Assembly: GCA_017399945.1 (NCBI GenBank)
Contig: JAFQAQ010000005.1
Coordinates: 1 to 64,000, forward strand
Direction of reading: 5' to 3'
Source: Clostridia bacterium
GTDB taxonomy: Bacteria > Bacillota > Clostridia > Christensenellales > Borkfalkiaceae
Length of the DNA stretch: 64,000 bases
The translations under genes were made by a program, and so were the position numbers. This document shows positions 41,143 through 49,608 of the stretch, in pieces. Within the stretch, counting starts at the first letter, position 1. Every line of letters begins with the position of its first letter. The notes below the pieces were generated by a model. That model was not told the origin of the DNA. It saw nothing but the letters and a program-made list of their open reading frames with translations, and ran no database searches.

Positions 41143-42312
41143 TTATATTATTACGGTAATGGTCATTGACTTTTTATACTCGGATTTAGCATATATTTTC
41201 CATTTGTTTTGAATAGATATATTTTTCGCTATTGCAAGACCTAGACCACTGCCACCGTATTCTCTTGACCGAGAATCTTCTGCACGATAAAATCTTTCAA
41301 AAATTTTAGAAGAATCTTTATTTGGAACGTTGCTCCCCGTGTTTTTTACAGTTAAAACGGTTCTGTGTTTATGTATTTTTAATCCTACGTTAATCGTTCC
41401 GTTCTCAGAAGAGTATTTAATTGCGTTATCCAAAAGGATTTCTAAGGTTTTTCTAACGCTAACCCTATCGGTATTTACTCTTATTCCCTCTTGAACGTCC
41501 ATAACGATACGTTTATTTTTTTCAAACACAACGGCTTCGAAAGGAAGAACGACGTTTACCACTTCTTCGCTAATATCAAAATTTTCTTTTTTTAAAACGA
41601 GTTTATCTTCGTCTATTTTTGCCATTTGAAGCATGTCTTCAACAAGTTCTGATAATCTAGAAGTCTGTTCTTGAATATTTGAAATCCACTTTGGGTCGTT
41701 ATCAGTTTTCATAACCTCAGCGTTGGCTGAAATAATGGCTAGGGGAGTTTTAAGTTCGTGACTAGCATCGGAAATAAATTGTTTTTGTCTATTAGTTGCA
41801 TCAATAATTGGTTGAAATATCTTGTTTGCGTTAACGTTAGCAAGCCAAATCATAACGAAAAATCCTGCAACGCAAATTATTAAAGCAACAAAAACGTTAG
41901 AATAAAGCCTACTAAAAGTAATCGTTGCGTCCGTTGCAAAAACTTTGTAAACTGAACCGGTTTTAACTAGTTTATAAAAAATCTTGCCGTTCTTTCCACT
42001 AGTAAGTTTTTCCGACTGGTTAAAAATATCTTTTAATAAATTTTGAACGTTAATATCCTTAAAAGCCCCGTCGTCGTGTTTTTCGCTAATAACAGTGCCG
42101 TTAAGAGAAAGTTCTGCAAACAAACCGTTTGGTGGCACAGACGAGTTTGAATCTATATTATAAACCGATTCCACGTCGTTTATATTGTCCATAACGACTT
42201 TTAAGTTAGAAACGTACAAAAGAATAAAAATTGAAATAAAAAGTGCTAGAAATATAGCTAAAAGTATAAAAGTATGAGATTTTAGATACTTCTTTTTGGC
42301 GGTGTTAACCAT
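41143..42312 (-). CDS. Two-component sensor histidine kinase
   Basis: 389 residues from ATG 42312 (minus), with GGAG 6 nt upstream; it overlaps the response-regulator gene by 8 nt. Membrane segments at about residues 14-36 and 140-162 frame an extracellular sensor region. The phospho-acceptor His is in SDASHELKTPLAII, followed by the ATPase domain with DNAIKYSSENG (N box), FERFYRAEDSRSREYGGSGLGLAI (F and G boxes). No HAMP domain is obvious. The signal is unknown. Confidence 0.93.
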   Translation of the reverse strand: MVNTAKKKYLKSHTFILLAIFLALFISIFILLYVSNLKVVMDNINDVESVYNIDSNSSVPPNGLFAELSLNGTVISEKHDDGAFKDINVQNLLKDIFNQSEKLTSGKNGKIFYKLVKTGSVYKVFATDATITFSRLYSNVFVALIICVAGFFVMIWLANVNANKIFQPIIDATNRQKQFISDASHELKTPLAIISANAEVMKTDNDPKWISNIQEQTSRLSELVEDMLQMAKIDEDKLVLKKENFDISEEVVNVVLPFEAVVFEKNKRIVMDVQEGIRVNTDRVSVRKTLEILLDNAIKYSSENGTINVGLKIHKHRTVLTVKNTGSNVPNKDSSKIFERFYRAEDSRSREYGGSGLGLAIAKNISIQNKWKIYAKSEYKKSMTITVII

Positions 42313-42982
42313 TTTTTTCTCCAAGAACGTAGCCAATGCCACGGATAGATTTTATTTCCACTTTACTACCGATAGAAGAAAGTTTTCTTCTTATAAAAGA
42401 AACGTATACTTCAATAGTGTTGTATTCGGCTTCGCTATCGTAACCCCAAATTTTTTCAATAAAACGCGTTTTATTTATAACTTTTCCCGCCGACAAAACA
42501 AGCATTTCCATAATTTGAAATTCTTTTTTGCCTAATGGAATAGATTTATCGTTACACGTAACTAAAAAATTATCTCTATCTAGAACTAGGTCGCCGTAAG
42601 AAAGTTTATCGCCGGTAAACTGTTCCTTTCTTCTTAGCAATGCTTTGATTCGCGCAAGTAATTCGTCAAAGGAAAAGGGTTTAGTAAGATAGTCGTCTGC
42701 ACCCAAGTTTAATCCTCCGATAACGTCGGAAGTTTGTGACTTTGCCGATAGAATGAGAACGGGAGTATTTATCCCTTTGTTTCTTAGTGCTTTTAATACG
42801 GAAAAGCCGTCCATCTTGGGCATCATTACGTCTAACACGATTAAATCGTAAATATCGGTTAGGGCGTAGTCCAAACCTTCTTCTCCGTCGTAAGCACAGT
42901 CAACCGAGTATTTATTTTGTTTTAATATCACGGCGATTGCGTCGGTTAAAGCGCGCTCGTCGTCCACCAATAAAATTTTCAT
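42305..42982 (-). CDS. OmpR-family response regulator
   Basis: 225 residues. The receiver domain begins MKILLVDDERALTDAI; the phospho-acceptor Asp is in LIVLDVMMPKMDG (~51), Lys in LTKPFSFDELLARIKALLRR (~101). A winged-helix DNA-binding domain follows (EFQIMEMLVLSAGKVINKTRF, VEVYVSFIRRKL-like). It is first in the pair with the kinase. Targets are not known. Confidence 0.95.
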   Translation of the reverse strand: MKILLVDDERALTDAIAVILKQNKYSVDCAYDGEEGLDYALTDIYDLIVLDVMMPKMDGFSVLKALRNKGINTPVLILSAKSQTSDVIGGLNLGADDYLTKPFSFDELLARIKALLRRKEQFTGDKLSYGDLVLDRDNFLVTCNDKSIPLGKKEFQIMEMLVLSAGKVINKTRFIEKIWGYDSEAEYNTIEVYVSFIRRKLSSIGSKVEIKSIRGIGYVLGEKNG

Positions 42983-43160
42983 AATTCAATTATACGATAT
43001 TATTGTTGAATAAAACTTTAAAAAATTTTTTAATATTTTTTGAAAATTTAAAGTTTTTCAATAAAGTTTCAAGTTTCGTTTGTTAATATAAACTTGCAAA
43101 GGACGAAAAGTTCTTTTTATAAATGCCTACACACTCTCAATAAACTTTTTCCTAAGGTAG

Positions 43161-43190
43161 AGCGCCGGATTTTCCGGTGCTTTATCTTTT
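43161..43190 (+). terminator. Orphan terminator-like hairpin
   Basis: A 9-bp stem (43161-43169 with 43173-43181) followed by TTATCTTTT on the plus strand. No plus-strand gene precedes it: the region 42983-43228 separates two minus-strand genes. It could end an unannotated small RNA. Confidence 0.45.
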
Positions 43191-43205
43191 AAAACTTTTT
43201 AAAAA

Positions 43206-43231
43206 GCCCGCAAGAACGCGGGCGTTTTTTA
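43206..43231. terminator. Terminator of the phosphoribosyltransferase gene
   Basis: A GC-rich 6-bp stem (43206-43211 with 43218-43223) with A/T runs on both sides. On the minus strand it follows the phosphoribosyltransferase stop. Confidence 0.75.
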
Positions 43232-43768
43232 TAGTAAGGGTATGCTTGCCAAATATTCAACGTCCTTGCGATTTTTTGCTTGGCCTTCGGCAAGAACGAA
43301 TAGTTTTTTTTGTATTATGCCACCAGCTTTAATAACGAGGTTTTCTAGTCCTTTAAGACTTTCTCCCGTGGAAACAACGTCATCAACTATTGCAACTTTT
43401 TTACCTTTAATAAGGTCAACGTCGTGTTTTGAAAGGTATAAACATTGTTTTTGACCTGTGGTTATAGACGAACCGTATTCAACAAAAATGCCGTCTTGCA
43501 TATAAAGTTTTTTGCTTTTTCTAGCAACGGCGTAATATTCCATACCACGTTCCCTTGCAACAACGTGTGCAAGTTGTAATCCCTTAGATTCTGCCGTAAT
43601 AACAACTTCACAACCATCGCAAAGCTTAGCAAGTTCTTTGCCACAATGTTCGGTCATATCGGTTGCCCCGTGAAGATTAAAAAAAGCAATTTTTAAGTCT
43701 TTTGCGATTTCTAATATCGGTAAATAAGCCGTGTAACCTTTAATATCAACCTTAAAAAATCCGTCCAT
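43229..43768 (-). CDS. Purine-type phosphoribosyltransferase
   Basis: 179 residues. The PRPP-binding signature VAIVDDVVSTGESL lies near residue 128, with TAESKGLQLAHVVARE (~58) upstream and a flexible loop in between (YMQDGIFVEYGSSITTG). The layout matches adenine or xanthine phosphoribosyltransferase. Which base is used cannot be read. A GAAGG site precedes the ATG. It is a single gene with its own terminator. Confidence 0.85.
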   Translation of the reverse strand: MDGFFKVDIKGYTAYLPILEIAKDLKIAFFNLHGATDMTEHCGKELAKLCDGCEVVITAESKGLQLAHVVARERGMEYYAVARKSKKLYMQDGIFVEYGSSITTGQKQCLYLSKHDVDLIKGKKVAIVDDVVSTGESLKGLENLVIKAGGIIQKKLFVLAEGQAKNRKDVEYLASIPLL

Positions 43769-43887
43769 AATTTCACCTTCTTGTTTTATTGAAATATTTT
43801 ATCACTTTTAAGACTGTTTGTCCATAGTAAAATCATATAATTTGTCATAAGAGCATAGATTTTATAAGTAAACGGGGGTAAGGTTAA

Positions 43888-46587
43888 ATGGATTTTTACA
43901 CTCAATCAGTAGAAAAGACCTTAACGGCAGTAAATTCTAACGCCACAAACGGATTAGACTATTCGGCACTTAAACAAAACGCTGATAAATACGGGTATAA
44001 CAGCCTTACTCAAAAAAAGAAAAAGAGTTTTTTTAAAAAGGTAATAGACGCCTTAAAAGAACCCATGCTTATAATACTATTATTCGGGTTTGCAATCACC
44101 TTTGGTGCGAATTTAGGTAAATACTTAAAAACGGGCGAAGGTGATTTTATAGAATGTTTTGGAATATTGGCAGCAGTAGTGCTTTCGGTAGGAATTACTT
44201 TGTTTATGGAAGGTAGTTCTGAACGTGCTTTTGCATCGCTAAATAAGATTTATCAAAATCAAACGGTAAAAGTTATTCGCTCGGGCGAAGTAGTGGTGTT
44301 AGATAGACGATTTTTAACCGTTGGGGATATCGTTTTTTTAGAAGCAGGGGATAGAATCGTCGCTGATGGACGTCTAATTGAAAGCACTTCGCTTACCGTT
44401 GACGAGTCGGCGTTAACAGGCGAAAGTCTTTCTGTAAGAAAGGATTGTCATAAGATATTAGACAAATCCGTTGTTCTTGCAGAAAGGGTAAACTGTGTAT
44501 ATTCAGGCACTTTCGTAACGGGTGGAAGTGGAAAGATGGTTATTACTTCGGTTGGTGATCACACGGAATTAGGTAGAATTGCCGGTGAACTAAATGAAAA
44601 ACAATCTACAACTACCCCCTTACAACAAAAGCTTAACAAACTTGGCAAAACCATTACGGGTATTGGCGCAACTTGTGCGCTGATAATTTTGGTTATATCT
44701 ATGGTAAGATTAGCTCTTGTCGGGCAGTTTACCTTTAATAACGTTCAAGACCTATTGATAGATTGTATAGTTTTAATCGTTGCGGCAGTTCCGGAAGGAC
44801 TTCCTACTATCGTTGCTATGTCGCTTGCGCTAAACATGATAAAACTTGCTAGTCAAAACGCTCTTATAAAAAAGATGTCGGCAACCGAAACGGCAGGCGC
44901 AATAAGTATTATTTGTTCGGACAAAACGGGAACGCTTACTAAAAATCAAATGAGCGTTGTAGGCATTTGTTCAAGTCAATATTGCGTAAATGCAAGTAAA
45001 CTTCAAAATCAAATTTTTATACAAAACTTTATTTGCAACAATACGGCTGAAATCGTAAAGGAAGGCAGAAAAACCGTTTATAAAGGGAGTGGAACGGAGT
45101 GTGCGCTATTAAAAGCGTGCATTGAAAAGGATAAAGGATTAGACTACGCAGAATATAGAAAAAATTATCCTATTACCTATCGTTTACCTTTTTCTAGCGA
45201 CAATAAATATATGATTACGGTTATTCGGCAAGAGGGTGCGTATAGGTCTTTAATTAAAGGCTCGCCGGAGACCGTGCTTTTAAGGTGTAAATTAACTAGC
45301 GCGCAAAAAGAAACGGTTTTAAGGAACATATCCGAACGCCAAAAGAACGCCGAAAGGATTTTATGTTTTGCGCACTTGGATATGGAAAGAAGTGATGAAA
45401 ATCTAGCAGAAAGGTCACAAAACTACGTTTACGATGGGTTTGTTGCACTTGCCGACCCAATAAGACCAGAAGTAAAAAAAGCCGTTTTAGACTGCAAGAA
45501 AGCAGGGATTAAAGTAAAGATTTTAACGGGTGATAACGTTACTACTGCTTATGCTGTTGCAAAGCAACTAGGAATTGCCCAAAACGAAAGTAACGTAGTG
45601 AACGCTTTATACTTAGAAAGTTTATCCGACCAAGAACTAAAAAGAATGCTCGGTAAAATTAACGTTATAGCGAGAAGCACCCCAATCGTTAAGCTAAGGG
45701 TGGTAAGAGCGTTAAAAGAGATGGGTGAAGTGGTTGCGGTAACGGGCGACGGAATTAACGACGCGCCTGCAATTAAACACGCTGACGTTGGAATAGCAAT
45801 GGGTGTTGCCGGCAGTGAAATCACCAAAGAAACAGCTGACGTTGTGCTTTTAGACGATAGCTTTGCCACCGTGGTTAAAACGGTATCTTTTGGAAGAAAC
45901 GTGTATAAAAACCTTCAAAGGTTTATACTCTTTCAATTATCGGTAAACCTTTCGGCGCTTTTGTTTATAACTATATGCACGTTATTAAACTTGCCAAATC
46001 CTTTTAACACCTTGCAACTTCTTTGGATAAACGTAATTATGGACGGACCTCCGGCCCTTACGTTGGGCTTAAATTCGGCAAACGATAGTTTAATGAGCCA
46101 TAAACCCGTTAAAAGGTCGGACGGAATAGTAAGTAAAGGAATGTTGCTTAGAATTATGCTTAACGCTTTGTTCGTTTGTGGGGTAATGGTTTTGCAAACG
46201 TTAACCAACTTTTTGGGCGCAAGGCAAAGCCAATTAAAAGGCGTAAGTTTCACTTTGTTTATTTTGTTCCAACTCTTTAACGCGTTTAATAGCATTGAAC
46301 TTGGCGACGAGAGTATACTAAAATCAGTATGGAAAAATAAGATAATGTTGTATACCTTTGGTGGAGTCTTTTTATTGCACGTAATTATAGTGCAAACTTG
46401 TTCGGGGTTGTTTGGCGTAAGTCCCGTGGACTTTATAACTTGGTGTAAGTGCATTTTAACTGCCTTTTCAATTATAGTTATTACAGAGATAGTTAAACTA
46501 ATTGTAAGAAAAACGAGAAACACCAACGTTAATTTATTTGCAAAAAGACAAATAAACGTACTGAAAAATTCTACAAACGACGGTTAA
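43888..46587 (+). CDS. Cation-transporting P-type ATPase, Ca2+ (P2A) type
   Basis: 899 residues. Actuator motif LTGES (~172), PEGL in membrane helix 4 (AAVPEGLPTIVAMS, ~300), phosphorylation site SDKTGTLTKNQM (~347), nucleotide-domain KGSPE, hinge TGDGINDAPAIKHAD (~620), and NVIMDGPPALTLG in helix 6 with the Asn/Asp calcium ligands. It lacks metal-binding domains at the ends. These pumps expel Ca2+ from the cytoplasm. GGGGG lies upstream of the ATG. Single-gene unit with ytxC following by 38 nt. Confidence 0.93.
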   Translation: MDFYTQSVEKTLTAVNSNATNGLDYSALKQNADKYGYNSLTQKKKKSFFKKVIDALKEPMLIILLFGFAITFGANLGKYLKTGEGDFIECFGILAAVVLSVGITLFMEGSSERAFASLNKIYQNQTVKVIRSGEVVVLDRRFLTVGDIVFLEAGDRIVADGRLIESTSLTVDESALTGESLSVRKDCHKILDKSVVLAERVNCVYSGTFVTGGSGKMVITSVGDHTELGRIAGELNEKQSTTTPLQQKLNKLGKTITGIGATCALIILVISMVRLALVGQFTFNNVQDLLIDCIVLIVAAVPEGLPTIVAMSLALNMIKLASQNALIKKMSATETAGAISIICSDKTGTLTKNQMSVVGICSSQYCVNASKLQNQIFIQNFICNNTAEIVKEGRKTVYKGSGTECALLKACIEKDKGLDYAEYRKNYPITYRLPFSSDNKYMITVIRQEGAYRSLIKGSPETVLLRCKLTSAQKETVLRNISERQKNAERILCFAHLDMERSDENLAERSQNYVYDGFVALADPIRPEVKKAVLDCKKAGIKVKILTGDNVTTAYAVAKQLGIAQNESNVVNALYLESLSDQELKRMLGKINVIARSTPIVKLRVVRALKEMGEVVAVTGDGINDAPAIKHADVGIAMGVAGSEITKETADVVLLDDSFATVVKTVSFGRNVYKNLQRFILFQLSVNLSALLFITICTLLNLPNPFNTLQLLWINVIMDGPPALTLGLNSANDSLMSHKPVKRSDGIVSKGMLLRIMLNALFVCGVMVLQTLTNFLGARQSQLKGVSFTLFILFQLFNAFNSIELGDESILKSVWKNKIMLYTFGGVFLLHVIIVQTCSGLFGVSPVDFITWCKCILTAFSIIVITEIVKLIVRKTRNTNVNLFAKRQINVLKNSTNDG

Positions 46588-46625
46588 TACTTATAAAAAT
46601 CCGATTGGAGCGCAAACTAAACCGT

Positions 46626-47345
46626 ATGGCAAATATAACCGTAACAGATACCGTGCAAAACGGAGATAATTTATATTATATACAGTCTTCTCTTGGAGAA
46701 ATGTTAAAAAGAGTTGATTGTAAACTTAAAAAGGAAGATTTGGACGGCAGAAGTAAACTTACCATCGAACACCCAGAATACTACTCAGACATATTTAAGA
46801 CGGAGATACATGATAAAGTAGCGGAGATTATCGCGATAAAGTATAAATACGATTATTTTAAAAGGAACTTAAAATTAAGTGGGCTTAGTATAAAGGAAAA
46901 AGAAATTCTTTTAGTAAGTATGATTGCCGCCGATTTAGAAGAGGATAAACGTTATGCGTACGAAAGAATAAAAAAACAAAACGAAATATGTATTGACGGA
47001 ATATTTAATTTTAGACTACAACAACTTAAAGGGAAGTGGCAAGAAGTAGTTTCTTATATGCCGGACTGTTTCTTTCCCGATCAATTAAAAGAATTCGTAA
47101 CTTATCTAAAAGAACACCGGAAAAAACGCGTTTACGTAGACAACGGAAGAGTATACGATAATTATTATAGAAGAATGAAAAGATGTTCTTTAATTGAATA
47201 CGACCAAGTTAATGTCGTTCGAGAATTGATACTAACTAATTGTGGGGAAGTTGAGATAAGTGGAAAGTTACCCCAAGACGACGAAAAGTACGTAAAAGAG
47301 TATTATTCAAACAAAATAATATTTTCAACGGGATATTTTAGTTAA
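46626..47345 (+). CDS. ytxC: YtxC-like sporulation protein
   Basis: 239 residues from ATG 46626. A GGAG at 46607-46610 is 15 nt away, so the start is uncertain; a TTG at 46605 lies on that site itself. Mainly helical and charged, with VAEIIAIKYKYDYFKR, CIDGIFNFRLQQLKGKW and FVTYLKEHRKKR. The content and the position directly before thrS match YtxC of Bacillus and clostridia. The molecular role is not known. Confidence 0.75.
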   Translation: MANITVTDTVQNGDNLYYIQSSLGEMLKRVDCKLKKEDLDGRSKLTIEHPEYYSDIFKTEIHDKVAEIIAIKYKYDYFKRNLKLSGLSIKEKEILLVSMIAADLEEDKRYAYERIKKQNEICIDGIFNFRLQQLKGKWQEVVSYMPDCFFPDQLKEFVTYLKEHRKKRVYVDNGRVYDNYYRRMKRCSLIEYDQVNVVRELILTNCGEVEISGKLPQDDEKYVKEYYSNKIIFSTGYFS

Positions 47346-47349
47346 ACGG

Positions 47350-47378
47350 TTGACAAAAGAAGGTTTAGGGGGTAAAAT
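47350..47378 (+). promoter_or_regulatory. Promoter of the thrS T-box leader
   Basis: A perfect -35 TTGACA (47350-47355), 17-bp spacer and -10 TAAAAT (47373-47378). The leader starts near 47385. Confidence 0.75.
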
Positions 47379-47384
47379 ATTTTT

Positions 47385-47608
47385 ACAAACTAAATTGTCG
47401 AATTGTTGGACAAGTAGCGTTCAGGGCGTTTTTTAGAGAGCGGGCGGCGGTGTGAATCCCGTAAACAAACTGAAAGGTGAAACCACCGACAAAGACTGGG
47501 TTAGCCGTTTGCTTTTAAACGGAAAGAGTGGTCACGCACGTCGTGGCAATTAAGGTGGAAACGCGGAATTATTTCGTCCTTAAGGCAAAATGCCTTAAGG
47601 ATTTTTTA
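47385..47608 (+). promoter_or_regulatory. T-box leader of thrS (threonine)
   Basis: T-box parts are visible: AGAGAG near 47435, the specifier stem with GGTGTGAATCCCG, a likely ACC threonine specifier at 47482-47484 in GTGAAACCACC, and the T-box sequence AAGGTGGAAACGCG near 47552-47565. The bulge TGGA would pair with an uncharged tRNA 3' end. The terminator at 47578 is the alternative fold. Uncharged tRNA-Thr should allow read-through into thrS. Confidence 0.9.
47578..47608 (+). terminator. T-box-controlled terminator
   Basis: A perfect 10-bp stem (47578-47587 with 47591-47600), a 3-nt loop and a T run. Its 5' arm includes the CGTCC-side bases that would form the antiterminator. Confidence 0.9.
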
Positions 47609-47621
47609 TTAGGAGGATCAA

Positions 47622-49553
47622 ATGAAAGTTACATTAAAAGACGGCTCTTTTTTAGAGTTTGACGCACCGATTACCGTTGGTGAAGTTGCAAAAACTATTT
47701 CCGAAGGTTTATATAGAAACGCAGTTTGCGGTAAGGTAGACGGCGTTTTGGTTGACCTTTCGGACAAAATCGAAAAAGACTGTGAACTAAGCATTATTAC
47801 GTTAAAGGATAAAGAAGGTTTGGACGTGTATCGCCACACCTGTTCGCACGTTTTAGCGCAAGCGGTAAAGAATATTTACCCTACTAGCAAGCTTGCAATC
47901 GGACCTACAATTGAAAATGGTTTTTATTACGATATTGACTTTAAAACGCCTATCTCTAAGGACGATTTATTAAAAATCGAAAACGAAATGAAAAACATTA
48001 TTAAAAGTGATTTACCCATAGAACGTTTCGTTTATAGCAAGAAGGACGCCTTAAAAATTCTTAAAGATTTTTCCGAGCCTTATAAGGTAGAACTAGTAAA
48101 CGATTTGCCTGCTGGTAGTACCATTTCTTTTTATAAACAAGGTGCTTTTATGGACCTATGTAGAGGACCGCATCTTCCTTCTACCGGTAAGATTAAAGCC
48201 TTTAAACTTACTTCTATCACCGGTGCGTATTGGAAGGGTGACGAAAAGAACAAGATGCTTGCGCGTATTTACGGCACTGCTTTTGAGAAAAAGAGCGAGT
48301 TGGAAGAATACCTTAACGCTTTAGAAGAAGCAAAAAAGCGCGACCACAACAAGTTGGGTAGAGAATTGGGTATTTTTATGACCGAAGAAGTAGTTGGACA
48401 AGGTCTTCCAATATTAATGCCAAAGGGCGCAAAGATTCTTCAAATACTTGAAAGGTTTGTTGAAGACGAGGAAGAAAAACGTGGTTTTATGATCACAAAA
48501 ACTCCTTATATGGCTAAAAACGATTTATATCGTATTTCTGGTCACTGGGATCATTACAGGGATAAAATGTTCGTTTTGGGCGACGAAAATTCTCCTGAAG
48601 CAATGGCGCTTCGTCCAATGACTTGTCCTTTCCAATACCAAATTTATAAAAACGGATTGAAGAGTTATAGGGATTTACCTTGCCGTTATAGTGAAACTGC
48701 AACCTTGTTTAGAAAAGAAGCTAGTGGCGAAATGCACGGTCTTATCAGGGTTCGTCAGTTTACTCTTTCGGATGGACACTTAGTTTGCCGTCCCGACCAA
48801 GTAGAAGAAGAATTTAAGCGTTGTTTAGACCTTTCTTATTATATCTTAGAATGTCTTGGCATGCGTGATGACGTTACCTTCCGTTTTAGTAAACGAGGCA
48901 AAGCTAATAAGAGCAAGTATATAGATAATGACAAGGCTTGGAACGAAACTGAAGCTTTAATGAAAAAGATTCTAGACGATTTAGGCATAGATTACGTTGA
49001 AGCAGACGATGAAGCGGCTTTCTACGGGCCTAAGTTAGACGTTCAAAGCAAAAACGTTTACGGCAAGGAAGATACTATTATTACCTTGCAATTAGACTTT
49101 GCCGCAGCGCATAGTTTTGATATGACGTACGTTGACGAAAACGGCAACAAAGCATATCCTTTCATTATCCACAGAAGTTCTATCGGTTGCTATGAAAGAA
49201 CGCTTGCAATGCTTATCGAAAAATACGCAGGCGCTTTCCCATTGTGGATTTGCCCCGTTCAAGTTAAGGTATTAAGTCTTACTGAAAGAACTGCTGATTA
49301 TGCAAACCAAATAGTTGAAAAACTTAAAATGGCAGGTTTACGTGCAGAAGCGGATACTAGAAACGAAAAGCTTGGCTACAAGATTAGGGAAGCTCAACTT
49401 GAAAAAGTTCCATATATGTTTATCGTTGGCGATAAGGAACAAGAAGAAAACAAGGTTTCTGTAAGAAGTAGGAAAGAAGGCGATCTCGGTGTTAATACGC
49501 TAGAAGATATTATCGCAAAACTGATTGAAGAAGATAGAACTAAAAAAGTTTAA
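47622..49553 (+). CDS. thrS: Threonine-tRNA ligase
   Basis: 643 residues, full length. A TGS domain (VTLKDGSFLEFDAPITVGEVAK) leads into the editing domain with HTCSHVLAQAV (the H-x3-H zinc/editing site, ~75). The class II core has MKNDLYRISGHWDHY (motif 1 region), MALRPMTCPFQYQIY with the zinc Cys, FRKEASGEMHGLIRVRQF (motif 2) and RSSIGCYERTLAMLIEKYAG (motif 3). A C-terminal anticodon-binding domain follows. AGGAGG precedes the ATG. Confidence 0.98.
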   Translation: MKVTLKDGSFLEFDAPITVGEVAKTISEGLYRNAVCGKVDGVLVDLSDKIEKDCELSIITLKDKEGLDVYRHTCSHVLAQAVKNIYPTSKLAIGPTIENGFYYDIDFKTPISKDDLLKIENEMKNIIKSDLPIERFVYSKKDALKILKDFSEPYKVELVNDLPAGSTISFYKQGAFMDLCRGPHLPSTGKIKAFKLTSITGAYWKGDEKNKMLARIYGTAFEKKSELEEYLNALEEAKKRDHNKLGRELGIFMTEEVVGQGLPILMPKGAKILQILERFVEDEEEKRGFMITKTPYMAKNDLYRISGHWDHYRDKMFVLGDENSPEAMALRPMTCPFQYQIYKNGLKSYRDLPCRYSETATLFRKEASGEMHGLIRVRQFTLSDGHLVCRPDQVEEEFKRCLDLSYYILECLGMRDDVTFRFSKRGKANKSKYIDNDKAWNETEALMKKILDDLGIDYVEADDEAAFYGPKLDVQSKNVYGKEDTIITLQLDFAAAHSFDMTYVDENGNKAYPFIIHRSSIGCYERTLAMLIEKYAGAFPLWICPVQVKVLSLTERTADYANQIVEKLKMAGLRAEADTRNEKLGYKIREAQLEKVPYMFIVGDKEQEENKVSVRSRKEGDLGVNTLEDIIAKLIEEDRTKKV

Positions 49554-49560
49554 TTTATCA

Positions 49561-49592
49561 AAAAACTCGGTAGAATCTACCGAGTTTTTTTG
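49561..49592. terminator. Terminator of thrS and spoIIE (convergent)
   Basis: A 14-bp stem (49561-49574 with 49576-49589) with a T run. It lies between the convergent thrS and spoIIE genes. Confidence 0.9.
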
Positions 49593-49608
49593 TTTTAGTA
49601 ACCTTATT

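Noticed and set aside
45549-46526. Minus-strand frames opposite the P-type ATPase
   Set aside because: No ribosome sites or domains; membrane-like composition is the mirror of the ATPase codons.
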